Part shown: positions 9,644-20,880 of the stretch, in pieces | Position numbering within the stretch: the stretch's first letter is position 1 | Layout: each line of letters opens with the position of its first letter | Source: Micrococcales bacterium | Lineage (GTDB): Bacteria; Actinomycetota; Actinomycetes; S36-B12; UBA10799 | DNA length: 64,000 bases | Direction of reading: 5' to 3' | Assembly: GCA_016703125.1 (NCBI GenBank) | Contig: JADJCR010000003.1 | Location: 186,001-250,000, forward strand | Position numbers and translations under genes: made by a program | Notes under the pieces: generated by a model | What the model saw: the letters and a program-made list of their open reading frames with translations, nothing else | The model's database searches: none | Told to the model about the DNA's origin: nothing

Positions 9644-11745
9644 TGGCCGGGCCGGGGCAGGCGGATCGCACCCGCTGGGAGGAGTTGGTCGGGCAGATCG
9701 AGCAGGCGCGTTTCGAGTACTACCAGAAGGACGCCCCGAAGCTCTCGGATGCGGAGTACGACGCGTTGTTCGTGCAGTTGCAGCAACTGGAGGAGCGCTT
9801 CCCGGAGCTGCAACGGGCGGATTCGCCGACGCAGACGGTGGGCGGGGACCGTTCGGACATGTTCGAGCCGGTCGAGCATCTCGAGCGGATGATGAGCCTG
9901 GACAACGCGTTCGGGCTTTCCGAGTTCGCCACCTGGGCCGCGCGCATCGAGCGCGACCTCGGCGAGGTCCCGGCGATGCTGTGCGAGTTGAAGATCGACG
10001 GGCTGGCGGTGGATCTGGTCTACACCGAGGGCCGTCTGACCTCCCTGGCGACCCGCGGTGACGGCCGGGTCGGGGAGGACGTGACGTACAACGCCCGGTT
10101 CATCCCGGCGATCCCGAAACGGCTGACGGGCGCGCCGCAGCGGGTGGAAGTGCGAGGGGAGGTGTACTTCCCGGTGGCGCAGTTCAACGCCCTGAACGAG
10201 CAGATGCTCGACCTGGGCCGGTCACCGTTCGCCAATCCGCGCAACGCCGGGGCGGGGACGTTGCGGCAACGGGTGGACCGGCGTCAGGCGGAGATCGCCG
10301 AGCGGGAGACGTCGGGGCGGAAGGTCTCGGACAAGGCCCGCTCGGAATTGCAGCGCGGCATCGACTCGCTCGGCCGGTTGCAGTTGATCGTGCACGGGCT
10401 CGGGGTGCTGGACGGTCAGCGGCCGTCCCGGTTGTCGCAGGCGTACGAGCAGATGTCGGCCTGGGGTCTGCCGGTGTCCGGGCGGATGCGAGTGGCCGGG
10501 TCGCTGATCGAAGTCGAGGCGTACGTGCGCGAGTTCGAGGCCAAGCGGCACAGCCTCGACCACGAGATCGACGGAGTTGTGGTGAAGGTCGACGACCTGG
10601 CCATCCAGGACCGGCTCGGCGCCACCTCGCGGGCGCCGCGGTGGGCGATCGCGGTGAAGTACCCGCCGGAGGTGGTCCGGACCCGACTGCTGGACATCGC
10701 GGTCAACGTCGGCCGGACCGGGCGGGTGACACCGTTCGCGGTGATGAAGCCGGTGCGGGTTTCCGGCACCACGGTCTCCATGGCCACGCTGCACAACGCC
10801 CAGGAGGTCCAGCGCAAAGGCGTGCTGATCGGGGACATGGTGTTCCTGCGCAAGGCGGGCGAGATCATCCCGGAGGTGATCGGGCCGGTGGTCGAGGAGC
10901 GGACCGGCACCGAGCGGGAGTTCGTGATGCCCACGCACTGCCCATCGTGCGGGACTTCGCTCGCGCCGGCCAAGGAGGGCGACGTCGACATCCGCTGTCC
11001 CAACGCCCGCTCCTGCCCATCGCAGTTGCGCGAGCGGCTCAACCATGTGGGCTCCCGGGGCGCGCTGGACATCGAGGGGCTCGGGTGGAAGGCGGCGGCC
11101 GCGATGCTGGACGACCACTTGGTCACCGATGAGGGCGATCTGTTCGACCTCAACGAGCCCGCCTTGTTGCGATCACCGTTCTTCACGCGGTCCGGTCACG
11201 AACTGACGGAGAACGCCCGCGTGCTGCTGACGCAGCTGGGGGTGGCGAAGACCCGGCCCCTATGGCGGGTCCTGGTGGCTTTGTCGATCCGCCACGTGGG
11301 GCCGACGGCGGCGCAGGCGCTGGCCCGTGAACTGGGCAGCATGGACACCATCCGGGCTGCCAGCCTCGAGCAGTTGAGTTCCGTGGACGGGGTCGGGCCG
11401 ACCATCGCGCAGGCGCTGCATGACTGGTTCGCCGTGGACTGGCACGCCGCGGTGGTCGACAAGTGGGCCGCCGCCGGGGTGCGGATGGCCGACGAGTCCG
11501 CCGGCGCCGCCGGACCGCTCACCGGCAAGACCATCGTCATCACCGGCACGCTGTCCGGGTGGAGCCGCGATGCCCTCACCGAACGGCTGCAAGAACTCGG
11601 CGCCAAAGTGACCGGTTCGGTGTCGAAGAAGACCGACTACCTCATCGCGGGCGAGAACGCAGGATCGAAGCACGCCAAGGCCGAGGCCCTGGGCGTGCCC
11701 ATCCTGACCGAGGAGCGACTGGGGGAACTCGGGGTGCAGGTGTAG
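9643..11745 (+). CDS. ligA: NAD-dependent DNA ligase LigA
   Basis: 700-aa essential ligase that seals nicks with NAD+. Order: NMN-binding Ia domain with YYQKDAPKLSDAEYDALF, adenylation domain with catalytic K117 in CELKIDG, an OB fold, a four-Cys zinc site (CPSCGTSLAP...CPNARSCPSQ), helix-hairpin-helix region, and a C-terminal BRCT domain (LTGKTIVITGTL to the end). Odd feature: after NPRNAGAGTLRQ (about residue 209) the usual RQKDP-type motif is replaced by a charged stretch of roughly 30 residues before LIVHGLG. The start is ATG 9643, overlapping the previous stop. No frame defect is seen. Confidence 0.95.
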   Translation: MAGPGQADRTRWEELVGQIEQARFEYYQKDAPKLSDAEYDALFVQLQQLEERFPELQRADSPTQTVGGDRSDMFEPVEHLERMMSLDNAFGLSEFATWAARIERDLGEVPAMLCELKIDGLAVDLVYTEGRLTSLATRGDGRVGEDVTYNARFIPAIPKRLTGAPQRVEVRGEVYFPVAQFNALNEQMLDLGRSPFANPRNAGAGTLRQRVDRRQAEIAERETSGRKVSDKARSELQRGIDSLGRLQLIVHGLGVLDGQRPSRLSQAYEQMSAWGLPVSGRMRVAGSLIEVEAYVREFEAKRHSLDHEIDGVVVKVDDLAIQDRLGATSRAPRWAIAVKYPPEVVRTRLLDIAVNVGRTGRVTPFAVMKPVRVSGTTVSMATLHNAQEVQRKGVLIGDMVFLRKAGEIIPEVIGPVVEERTGTEREFVMPTHCPSCGTSLAPAKEGDVDIRCPNARSCPSQLRERLNHVGSRGALDIEGLGWKAAAAMLDDHLVTDEGDLFDLNEPALLRSPFFTRSGHELTENARVLLTQLGVAKTRPLWRVLVALSIRHVGPTAAQALARELGSMDTIRAASLEQLSSVDGVGPTIAQALHDWFAVDWHAAVVDKWAAAGVRMADESAGAAGPLTGKTIVITGTLSGWSRDALTERLQELGAKVTGSVSKKTDYLIAGENAGSKHAKAEALGVPILTEERLGELGVQV

Positions 11746-11790
11746 GCAGTGAGGTAAGTGGCGGCAGACCCCGCCCGCCGACACCTCCTG

Positions 11791-12549
11791 CTACGCGCGC
11801 TCCTCGGCGATCGAGTTGCCGCCGTCCACGACCAGGCATTGGCCGGTGGTGTAGGACGCGCCTGGGCTGCAGAACCAGGCGATGGCCGCCGCAACCTCCT
11901 CGGGGGAGGCGCTGCGACCCATCGGGGTGTGCCGGCCCTGCCGCGCCTCGTCCTGCGTCTGGCTGCCCGTCGCGATCCAGCCCGGTGCCACTGCGTTGAC
12001 GGTGACCCCGCTGCCGGCCAGGTCGAGGGCCAGCGCCCTGGTCAGGCCCACCATGCCCGCCTTCGCCGCGGCGTACACCGGGTCGTCACGCATCGCCATC
12101 ACCGGTCCCGTGACGCTCGCAACGTTCACCACGCGGCCCCAGCTCCGCGCGGCCATCGGCGGTGCGACGTGCCGGGTGACAAGGAAGGCGGTGTCCAGAT
12201 TGCGGCGCAGCCCCGCCTGCCAGGTGGCCAGGCTCAGGTCCGCGAGGCGGCCGGCCTCGAAGTCCGTGCCGACGCTGACCATGCCGGCGTTGTTCACCAG
12301 CAGGTCGACGGACTGGGGCAGTGCAGCCACGTGATCCTCGTCGGTCAGATCGGCCACGACCGCCTCGGCGTCGATGCCCGCGGCCCGCAGTTCCCGGACC
12401 CGCTCCTCGATCCGGGCGGTGGTCGCGGTAACCACCACCTGGGCTCCCATGCCGCCGAGCATCCCGGCGGTGGCGAAGCCGATACCCGAAGGGCTGCCCG
12501 CACCCGTGATCAGCGCGATCCTGCCGGACAGGTCGAACGCGGGGATCAT
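11791..12549 (-). CDS. Short-chain dehydrogenase/reductase
   Basis: 252-aa classical SDR. Seen: the TGAGSPSGIG nucleotide loop, DLTDEDH, NNAG, catalytic Ser in NVASVTG, YAAAK (Tyr/Lys pair), and a C-terminal GQCLVVDGGNS typical of FabG-like reductases. The substrate is unknown. It lies alone on the minus strand between ligA and gatC, with 45 bp to ligA's convergent end and 74 bp to the divergent gatC start. Confidence 0.85.
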   Translation of the reverse strand: MIPAFDLSGRIALITGAGSPSGIGFATAGMLGGMGAQVVVTATTARIEERVRELRAAGIDAEAVVADLTDEDHVAALPQSVDLLVNNAGMVSVGTDFEAGRLADLSLATWQAGLRRNLDTAFLVTRHVAPPMAARSWGRVVNVASVTGPVMAMRDDPVYAAAKAGMVGLTRALALDLAGSGVTVNAVAPGWIATGSQTQDEARQGRHTPMGRSASPEEVAAAIAWFCSPGASYTTGQCLVVDGGNSIAEERA

Positions 12550-12609
12550 GGCCCGAGGCTAGCCGGAGCCGGGGGCACAACGCCCCGGGGTCCGACCCGG
12601 ACGCGCGTC

Positions 12610-12615
12610 CGTAGA
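12610..12615 (+). promoter_or_regulatory. -10 box of the gatCAB operon, near-leaderless
   Basis: TAGACT ends 8 nt before the gatC ATG at 12624. No Shine-Dalgarno sequence lies between them, so the transcript probably starts within a base or two of the start codon. Confidence 0.45.
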
Positions 12616-12623
12616 CTTGCCGC

Positions 12624-12920
12624 ATGCCCGCTATCTCCCGCGACGATGTCGCGCACCTCGCGCGCCTGGCGCGCATGGAACTCTCCGACGGGGAGCTCGC
12701 GCACTACGCCGAGCAACTCGACGTGATCCTCAGAGCCGTTCAGCGCATCAGTGAGGTCGCCGCCGAGGATGTTGAACCGATGTCACACCCGGTCGCGATC
12801 AGCAACGTGTTCCGTGCGGATGTCCGGGTGCCCGGGCTGAGTTCAGGTGAGGCCCTCGCCGGCGCACCGGCTGTCGAGGACGACCGTTTCCGTGTCCCGC
12901 GGATCCTGGACGAGGAGTGA
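12624..12920 (+). CDS. gatC: Asp/Glu-tRNA amidotransferase subunit C
   Basis: 98-aa small subunit that wraps and stabilises GatA in the GatCAB complex, which converts mischarged Glu-tRNA(Gln) and Asp-tRNA(Asn). Seen: the N-terminal VAHLARLARMEL motif, a helical middle, and the C-terminal DRFRVPRIL tail. First gene of gatC-gatA-gatB; gatA starts 2 bp after its stop. Confidence 0.93.
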   Translation: MPAISRDDVAHLARLARMELSDGELAHYAEQLDVILRAVQRISEVAAEDVEPMSHPVAISNVFRADVRVPGLSSGEALAGAPAVEDDRFRVPRILDEE

Positions 12921-12921
12921 C

Positions 12922-14378
<1,457 letters not shown>

Positions 14379-14382
<4 letters not shown>

Positions 14383-15866
14383 ATTTCGAGCAGGCGGTCG
14401 CGCAGTTCGACCCGGTCCTCGGGCTCGAGGTGCACGTGGAGCTCAACACCGAGACGAAGATGTTCTGCGGCTGCGCCACCATCTTCGGCGGGGAGCCGAA
14501 CTCGCAGGTGTGCCCCGTTTGCTTGGGGCTGCCGGGTTCCCTGCCGGTGGTCAACGGCGCCGCAGTGGAATCAGCCGCACGCATCGGACTGGCGCTGAAT
14601 TGCCGCATCGCGCCGCGCTCGCGTTTCGCGCGGAAGAACTACTTCTACCCGGACATGCCGAAGAACTACCAGATCTCGCAGTACGACGAGCCCATCGCCA
14701 TCGAGGGGTACCTGGACGTGGACGTCGATGGCCGGACCTATCGCATCGGGATCGAACGTGCGCACATGGAGGAGGACACGGGCAAGTCCCTGCACATGGG
14801 CGGGGCGACCGGTCGCATCCACGGCGCCGACTACTCGCTGGTCGACTACAACCGCGCCGGCATCCCCTTGATCGAGATCGTGACCAAACCCATCACCGGT
14901 ACCGGGGACAAGGCCCCCGAAGTGGCCAAGGCCTATGTCACCGCGTTGCGTGACCTGCTGCGCGCCCTCGGCGTCTCCGATGTGCGCATGGAGCAGGGGT
15001 CCCTGCGCTGCGACGCCAACGTGTCGCTGCGTCCCAGCCCAGACGCCCCATTCGGCACCCGGTCCGAGACGAAGAACGTCAACTCGCTGCGCTCGGTGGA
15101 ACGTGCCGTGCGCCACGAGATCGAACGGCAGGCCCAGATACTGACCGAGGGCGGCACCATCGTGCAGGAGACGCGGCACTGGCACGAGGACACCGGCCGG
15201 ACCACGTCCGGGCGCACCAAGGAGGAGGCGGAGGACTACCGCTACTTCCCCGAGCCCGACCTCGCGCCGGTGGTCGCCTCCGAGCAGTGGGTCGAGCAGT
15301 TGCGCGCGACTCTCCCGGAGCCACCGGCTGCGCGCCGTTCCCGCCTGCAGGAGCAGTGGGGGTTCACCGATCTGGAGATGCGCGACGTCGTCAACGCCGA
15401 TGCGCTCGACCTCATCGAGCAGACTGTGACCGCCGGGGCCACGCCCGCCGGGGCGAAGAAGTGGTGGCTTGGCGAACTGGCCCGACGCAGCAACGACACC
15501 GGCGTGGCGCTGCCCGACATGGCCGTCGACGCGGCCGCCGTCGCACGCATCGAGGAATTGGTCGCCACCGGCTCGCTGAACGACAAGATGGCCAGGCAGG
15601 TGATCGACGGTGTGCTCGCCGGCGAGGGCGACCCCGACGAGGTGGTGGCCGCCCGCGGCCTGGTCCTGGTCTCCGACGACGGCGCGCTGACCACAGCCGT
15701 CGACGAGGCCATCGCCGTCAATGCGGACGTGGCTGACAAAGTGCGCTCAGGCAAAGTGGCTGCGGTGGGGGCGCTGGTCGGTGCGGTCATGAAGGCCACC
15801 CGCGGCCAGGCCGACGCCGGCCGCGTGCGGCAGTTGCTGCTCGAACGTCTCGGCGTCGAGGAGTAG
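14379..15866 (+). CDS. gatB: Asp/Glu-tRNA amidotransferase subunit B
   Basis: 495-aa subunit that phosphorylates and amidates the mischarged aminoacyl-tRNA. Seen: GLEVHVELNTETKMFC at the start, a Cys-containing metal site region (CGC...VCPVCLGLPGSLP), KNYFYPDMPKNYQISQYD, RCDANVSLRP, ETKNVNSLRSVERA, and a C-terminal YqeY-like helical tail ending in RVRQLLLERLG. The ATG at 14379 overlaps the gatA stop. An alternative GTG upstream at 14364 lacks support. Confidence 0.96.
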
Positions 15867-15873
15867 ACGCCGC

Positions 15874-16386
15874 GTGGGGGCAGCAGCGCGGGCGTGGATC
15901 ACCGCTGTGCCCCTGTTCCCGGTGGTGTTCGGCGCCGGGATGGTCTTTGCGGCGGTCTTCGCCCGATCGCTTGCGCAACGACTCGGTGTGCCCCCGGGGA
16001 TCGTCTTCGGGCTGCTGGCGAGCCTGTCACTGATCGTGGCGGCCACCCTGGCCCCGGGGTCCGGTGGGGTGTGGGGCTCGTGCTTGCGCGACCTGGTCCA
16101 TCCGCTGGGACCGCGAGGCCTGCTGACCGGCGGGGACCGGGCGCTCAACACGTGGCTGTTCGTCCCGCTGGGGGTGTTCGCGGCGCTCGCCGCGGGTCGT
16201 CGGCCGTGGATCCTGCCGCTGGCGTTCACCGTGCCGTTCGTCGTGGAAGCCGTGCAACGGACGGTGCCCTGGCTGGGCCGTCGATGTCAGTTCCAGGATC
16301 TTGTCGACAACGCCTGGGGGCTGGTCCTGGGTGCCGTCGTCGGGCTGCTCATCGGGCTGGTCGCCGGCCGTCCGCAACCCCGCTGA
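15874..16386 (+). CDS. VanZ-like membrane protein
   Basis: 170-aa protein with four or five membrane segments. The C-terminal QFQDLVDNAWGLVLGAVVG matches the VanZ-like pattern (DxxxNxxGxxxG), and NTWLFVPLGVFAAL is the usual middle motif. The GTG start is 7 bp after gatB, probably the same transcript. The family's role is unknown apart from low-level teicoplanin resistance for VanZ itself. Confidence 0.65.
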   Translation: MGAAARAWITAVPLFPVVFGAGMVFAAVFARSLAQRLGVPPGIVFGLLASLSLIVAATLAPGSGGVWGSCLRDLVHPLGPRGLLTGGDRALNTWLFVPLGVFAALAAGRRPWILPLAFTVPFVVEAVQRTVPWLGRRCQFQDLVDNAWGLVLGAVVGLLIGLVAGRPQPR

Positions 16387-16455
16387 GCGCGTCTGCCGGG
16401 TTTTGTCATACCCCCCGGGGACGATGGTTCCACTGCTCCGAAAAGGGGGGAACCG

Positions 16456-17602
16456 ATGAGGATCCTGCACACCTCCGACTGGCACATCGGCCGGACGTTA
16501 CACAAGGTCCCGATGCTGGACGCACAGCGTGCGGCACTGCGACAGATCTGCACGGTCGCCGGCGACGAGGATGTGGACCTGGTCGTGGTGGCCGGGGACG
16601 TGTTCGACCATGCCGTGCCGTCCGCCGACGCCTTGGAGGTCCTCGAGGACACTCTGGCGTCCCTGCTGCAGGTGACGCCGGTGGTCATCACCGCCGGCAA
16701 CCACGACTCCCTGCGTCGTCTTGGCTACGGCTCGCGGTTGTTCACCGAGCGGCTGCACGTGTGCACCCGGGTTGCGGACGTGGGCCGGGCGCTGGTCTTC
16801 GGCGACGTGCGCGTGTACCCGCTGCCGTACTTGCACCCGGACACCGCCCGCGTCGACCTGCAGGACGGGGATGAGTCGCTGGCGGCCACCCACCATGCGG
16901 TCATGTCCGAGGCGATGCGCCGGGTACGTTCTGATCTGGCCGGACACCCTGGCGCGCGATCGGTGGTCGTGGCGCACGCCTGGGTGGCAGGGGCCGACCC
17001 CAGCGATTCGGAGCGCGACGTCTCGGTGGGGGGGACTCGGAACCATCGCGCCGGCGGCCTTCGAAGGGGTCGACTATGTCGCTCTGGGTCACCTGCACGG
17101 TCCGCAGGAGCCCCGGCCGGCCGGCTCCACCCGCCTGCGCTACAGCGGCTCGCCTCTGCGCTACTCCTTCAGCGAGGCCACTCACGAGAAGTCGGTGACG
17201 ATCGTGGAGTTCGGCTCCGCAGGGGCGGTGGACCTGCGGGCGGTGCCGATCTCGCAGCCGCGGGGCATGGCGGTTCTGAGCGGCCTCATCGACGAACTGC
17301 TGGATCCGGCTCTGCACGCCGATCACCTGGCGGACTGGGTGAGCGCCGTGGTCACGGACGACCGCCGGCCGACCCAGATGTGGCCGCGCCTCCAGGAACG
17401 CTTCCCGCATCTGCTGCAGGTCAGGCACGAGCCGACATCGGGCTTCGTGAACGACCGCCCGGCAATGGTGAGGTCGGAGCAGAAACCACTGGAAGTCGCC
17501 GGCGATTTCGTCGAGTACGTGACGAACGGGCAGATCGCCGCGGCCGAGAGCGCAGCCTTCGAACAGGCTGTGCAGACGCTGCGGGGCAGGGAGCAGGCAT
17601 GA
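16456..17602 (+). CDS. sbcD: Exonuclease subunit SbcD (one frame break)
   Basis: Mn-dependent nuclease subunit of SbcCD (Mre11 family), which cuts hairpins and protein-blocked DNA ends. The repaired length is about 381 aa. Seen: HTSDWHIG, VVVAGDVFDHAVPS, TAGNHDS, VVVAHAWVAG, and after the break YVALGHLHGPQ. The start is ATG 16456 behind GGGGGGAACCG. A run of seven G at 17028-17034 needs to be six to read VGGLGTIAPAAF; the extra G throws the frame so that it reads on into sbcC, making a false SbcD-SbcC fusion. The stop overlaps the sbcC start by 4 bp. Confidence 0.9.
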
Positions 17603-20523
17603 GGCTGTTGCGTCTGGCCTTCGAAGGGGTGGGTTCCTTCGCCGATCCCATGGAGATCGACTTCGAGACCCTCGGCAGTGCCGGGCTGTTCCTGATCGAA
17701 GGGCCCACGGGTTCGGGCAAGTCGACGATCCTGGATGCCATCGTGTTCGCCCTCTACGGCTCGCCGGCGGGAACGGAGTCCGATCCCGGTCGGCTGGACT
17801 CCCATGTCCGCAGCAGCAACCGCGAGCCGTTCGTGGAGTTGGACTTCACCTGCCACGGGTCGGCCTACCGCATCCGGCGCACGCCCAGACACGAGCGGGA
17901 CAAGCGGCGCGGCACCGGGATGAAGACCGATGAGGGCGGGGTGTCGCTGAGCCGGCTGCGCCCCGACCCCACCGGGATCAGCCACAAGGCCCGCGAGGTC
18001 GGTGACTGGATCGTCGACCATGTGGGACTGACGAAGCAGCAGTTCGTCTCCACCATCGTCCTGGCGCAGGGGGAGTTCTCCACGTTCCTCAACGCCGACA
18101 CCAAGGACCGCACGCCGATCCTCGAGAAGGTGTTCGGCACGCAGTTCTACCAGCAGGTGGAGCAGCAGCTCGCCGTGATGCGCAAGGACGCCCTCGCCGA
18201 CCGCAACCGGTCCGGGGACCGATTCAGCGAGGCCGTCGACCGCTGTCTGGGCCTGCTGACGCTGTCGACCGATGAGGATCCGGTGGCCGCCATCGACGCG
18301 GAGATCGAGCGGCTCGGCCAGGAGTTAGCCGACCTGGCGCTGCGGGAGCAGGGGTGCCGCACGTCATTGGTGGCCGCTGAGGACCAACTCGCGGCAGCGC
18401 GGGCGTTCGTCGACAAGCAGCGGTCCAAGCGGGCATTGTCCGAGCAGCGTGCCGGACTCGCGCAGCGCGAGCCGCAGATGACCGAACTGCGCGCCGGGCT
18501 GGTCGATCATGAGCGCGCCCGTCCGGCGATGGCCGCCCTGCAGGCCTGGCGATCCGCCCAGCGCGACGTGCTGGCTGCCCAGGCGCAGGTGGCCGTGCAC
18601 GCCGACAAGTTGTCGGGCCTCGGGGAGTCCTCGGCAACACCCGCCCGCCTGACGGAGGTGGTCAATCTGCGCGGTGAACTGGCCACAGCGCTCGCCGCGG
18701 AGCAGGAGTTGCCCGGGGCCGATGCGCACGCGGCCCAGTTGCGCGAGGCCCTGGATTCTCACGGCGACGAACTCGCGCAGGTGAAGGCCGCCAGGGACCG
18801 CACTGCTGCCCAGGTGGCCGCCGATCAGCGGGCCGCGGACCGCCCGCAGGGGGACGCCGAGCGGCTGGCAGCGCTGAAGGTCGCGCAGGCCGAACTGGTG
18901 GCTCGGGCCGACACCGTGGGTCGCCTTGCGGTGGTGATGGCTGATGTGGCCTCAGCCGCGCAGCGACTCACCGAGGCGCAGGACGCGCTGGCCGGGTCCG
19001 AGCAGCAACTCGCGCACGGCCGGCAGGCGCAGCTGCGCAATGCCGCGGCGACACTGGCCCAGGAACTCGTCGAGGGTGACCCGTGCTTGGTGTGCGGTGC
19101 CCGAGAACACCCGGCACCGGCTCGGCCGAGCGCCGACGCCCCGGATGTCGGCGACCTTGAGGCGCTCGTCGAGGCGCGCCGTCGGGAACTGGTGGACGCC
19201 CGCAGTGCCCACGATCGCCTGGAGTCGGAGGCGGCGGTGCTGCGTGGAGGCCTGCCCGACGAGGCTGTTGACCCCGGCGCTCGGCAGAAGGAGGTCGAGG
19301 AGGCTCTGACACTCTTGCGCTGCGAGGTGACCGAAGCCCACGCCGCGGGGGAGCGGGCCGGTGCCGGGCAGACCGAACTTGAGGAACTCGACCGCCGGGT
19401 CGAGCAGGACCGGGTGCGCATCGAGGACCTTCGGTCGCAGTGGAGCGCCGCTGCGGAGAAGGTGCGTTCGTTGCGGGCCGCAATCGAGGTGGCCCTGGCA
19501 GGGTTCCCCTCAGTGGCCCAGCGCGTGGCCACGCTGGTGGACGTGCAGGAGGTGCTGACGGACGCCCTTGCGTCGCATGACGCCCTGGCCACTGCGCAGC
19601 AGGCCGTGGCTCAGTCCGGGCAGATCCTTACGCGGACACTGGCGGAGGTCGGCCTGGCCGATGCCGGAGCTGCGGAGGCTGCCCTGCTGAGCGAGTCCGA
19701 GGCCGACGAGCGCCGCCGTGCGATCGATGGGTACGACGAGCAACTGCGTGAGGTCGAGACCCGGTTGCGGGAGCTCGCCGAGATCGACACCGAAGTCGAC
19801 ACAGACATGGATGCGCTGACGGCACAGGCCCGGGAACGCATGGACGCCCACGGCAGCGTGCAGAGGGAACTGGGCCGCGTGCAGCACACGCTGGCACAGG
19901 CCGTGCCACAGCGTGAACTTGTGGCGCACCGCGAGCAGGAGCGGGACGAGGTGTTCGAACGGACCGTTGGTGTGATCCGCATGGCAGATCTGGCCACCGC
20001 TTCGCGGGGCGAGGTGACCCATCGGGTGAGGTTGTCGGCGTTCGTGCTGATGCGCCGCTTCGAGTCGGTGGTCGAGGCGGCCAACGACCGGCTGGATGCT
20101 ATCTCCGAGGGGCGCTACCAACTGAAGGTGCTGCACACAGGGTTGGACAACCGCGGTCAGGCGGGGCTGGACCTGATGGTTGAGGACCAGCGGACCGAAC
20201 GGTGCCGGCCGACGACGTCGCTGAGCGGAGGCGAGAGTTTCTACGTGTCGCTGGCGCTGGCGCTGGGCCTGGCCGACGTCGTGCGCAGCGAATCCGGTGG
20301 GGTCTCGCTGGGAACCCTGTTCATCGATGAGGGGTTCGGGTCGCTGGACTCCGATGTGTTGGAGGAGGTCGTCGACATGCTCGAGCAGGTGCGCGCCGGC
20401 GAGGACCGGGTCATCGGGCTGGTAAGTCACGTAGAGGTGCTCAAGCAGCGCATCGACCCACGGATCAGCGTGCGGCGGGATCCGGTGCGGGCGGGCGTCA
20501 GCACGCTTGACGTCCGGGTATGA
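17599..20523 (+). CDS. sbcC: Exonuclease subunit SbcC (Rad50-like ATPase)
   Basis: 974-aa SMC-like partner of SbcD. Walker A GPTGSGKST at residues 35-43, then long Ala/Glu/Arg-rich coiled coils (about 180-480 and 530-800) around a zinc-hook CxxC (PCLVCGAREHPAP, near residue 497), then the signature SLSGGESFYVSLALALG and Walker B LFIDEGFGSLD. ATP binding opens the ring and controls access of SbcD to DNA ends. Overlaps with sbcD before and with the alkyltransferase-like gene after (ATGA) make a translationally coupled repair cluster. Confidence 0.95.
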   Translation: MRLLRLAFEGVGSFADPMEIDFETLGSAGLFLIEGPTGSGKSTILDAIVFALYGSPAGTESDPGRLDSHVRSSNREPFVELDFTCHGSAYRIRRTPRHERDKRRGTGMKTDEGGVSLSRLRPDPTGISHKAREVGDWIVDHVGLTKQQFVSTIVLAQGEFSTFLNADTKDRTPILEKVFGTQFYQQVEQQLAVMRKDALADRNRSGDRFSEAVDRCLGLLTLSTDEDPVAAIDAEIERLGQELADLALREQGCRTSLVAAEDQLAAARAFVDKQRSKRALSEQRAGLAQREPQMTELRAGLVDHERARPAMAALQAWRSAQRDVLAAQAQVAVHADKLSGLGESSATPARLTEVVNLRGELATALAAEQELPGADAHAAQLREALDSHGDELAQVKAARDRTAAQVAADQRAADRPQGDAERLAALKVAQAELVARADTVGRLAVVMADVASAAQRLTEAQDALAGSEQQLAHGRQAQLRNAAATLAQELVEGDPCLVCGAREHPAPARPSADAPDVGDLEALVEARRRELVDARSAHDRLESEAAVLRGGLPDEAVDPGARQKEVEEALTLLRCEVTEAHAAGERAGAGQTELEELDRRVEQDRVRIEDLRSQWSAAAEKVRSLRAAIEVALAGFPSVAQRVATLVDVQEVLTDALASHDALATAQQAVAQSGQILTRTLAEVGLADAGAAEAALLSESEADERRRAIDGYDEQLREVETRLRELAEIDTEVDTDMDALTAQARERMDAHGSVQRELGRVQHTLAQAVPQRELVAHREQERDEVFERTVGVIRMADLATASRGEVTHRVRLSAFVLMRRFESVVEAANDRLDAISEGRYQLKVLHTGLDNRGQAGLDLMVEDQRTERCRPTTSLSGGESFYVSLALALGLADVVRSESGGVSLGTLFIDEGFGSLDSDVLEEVVDMLEQVRAGEDRVIGLVSHVEVLKQRIDPRISVRRDPVRAGVSTLDVRV

Positions 20524-20864
20524 ACCCGTCGCCGCGCGAAGAAGCCGTGCTGGCCGTCGCCGCGCACATCCCGCGCGGGCGATTGGTCAGTTACGGGGAC
20601 ATCGCGGCGATGCTGTCGGACCTGGCGTGCACACCCCGGCAGGTGGCTGGGGCGCTGTCCCGGTACGGCGGCGGTGTGCCGTGGTGGCGGGTGGTGCAGT
20701 CCGCAGGCACGCTGGCACCCCAGGTCGCCGAGACCGCCACCGAACGCCTGCGCGCGGAGGGCGTGGAGGTGCGCGGACGCCGGGTGGACCTGGTTGCGCT
20801 GCGGTGGGAGCCCGACGTTGAGGACCTCCAGGCGATGGTGCGCGGCGGCGGGCCCGCCGGGTAG
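20520..20864 (+). CDS. Alkyltransferase-like protein (ATL)
   Basis: 114-aa protein with the DNA-binding fold of O6-alkylguanine transferases. SYGDIA and the arginine-finger region CTPRQVAGAL are present, but the reactive PCHR motif is replaced by PWWRV at 54-58, so it cannot accept an alkyl group. Known ATL proteins bind O6-alkylguanine and direct it to nucleotide excision repair. The ATGA overlap with sbcC ties it to a DNA-repair transcript. Confidence 0.85.
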   Translation: MNPSPREEAVLAVAAHIPRGRLVSYGDIAAMLSDLACTPRQVAGALSRYGGGVPWWRVVQSAGTLAPQVAETATERLRAEGVEVRGRRVDLVALRWEPDVEDLQAMVRGGGPAG

Positions 20865-20880
20865 GTGACACGATGGCGCC

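Noticed and set aside
16406..16425. CsoR-like copper operator (ATACCCCCC GGGG) before sbcD
   Set aside because: The right half lacks the required GGGTAT, and no copper gene or CsoR is nearby. G/C runs alone explain the match.
16426..16453. GGTTCC/GGAACC dyad covering the sbcD ribosome site as a thermosensor or riboswitch
   Set aside because: Only a 6-bp stem with a long loop; too little to claim regulation.
16456..20523. A single 1355-residue reading frame spanning SbcD and SbcC, suggesting a fused nuclease
   Set aside because: It only arises from one extra G at 17028-17034. The middle (about 17040-17598) reads as nonsense in that frame, while another frame gives perfect SbcD sequence ending in ATGA at the sbcC start.
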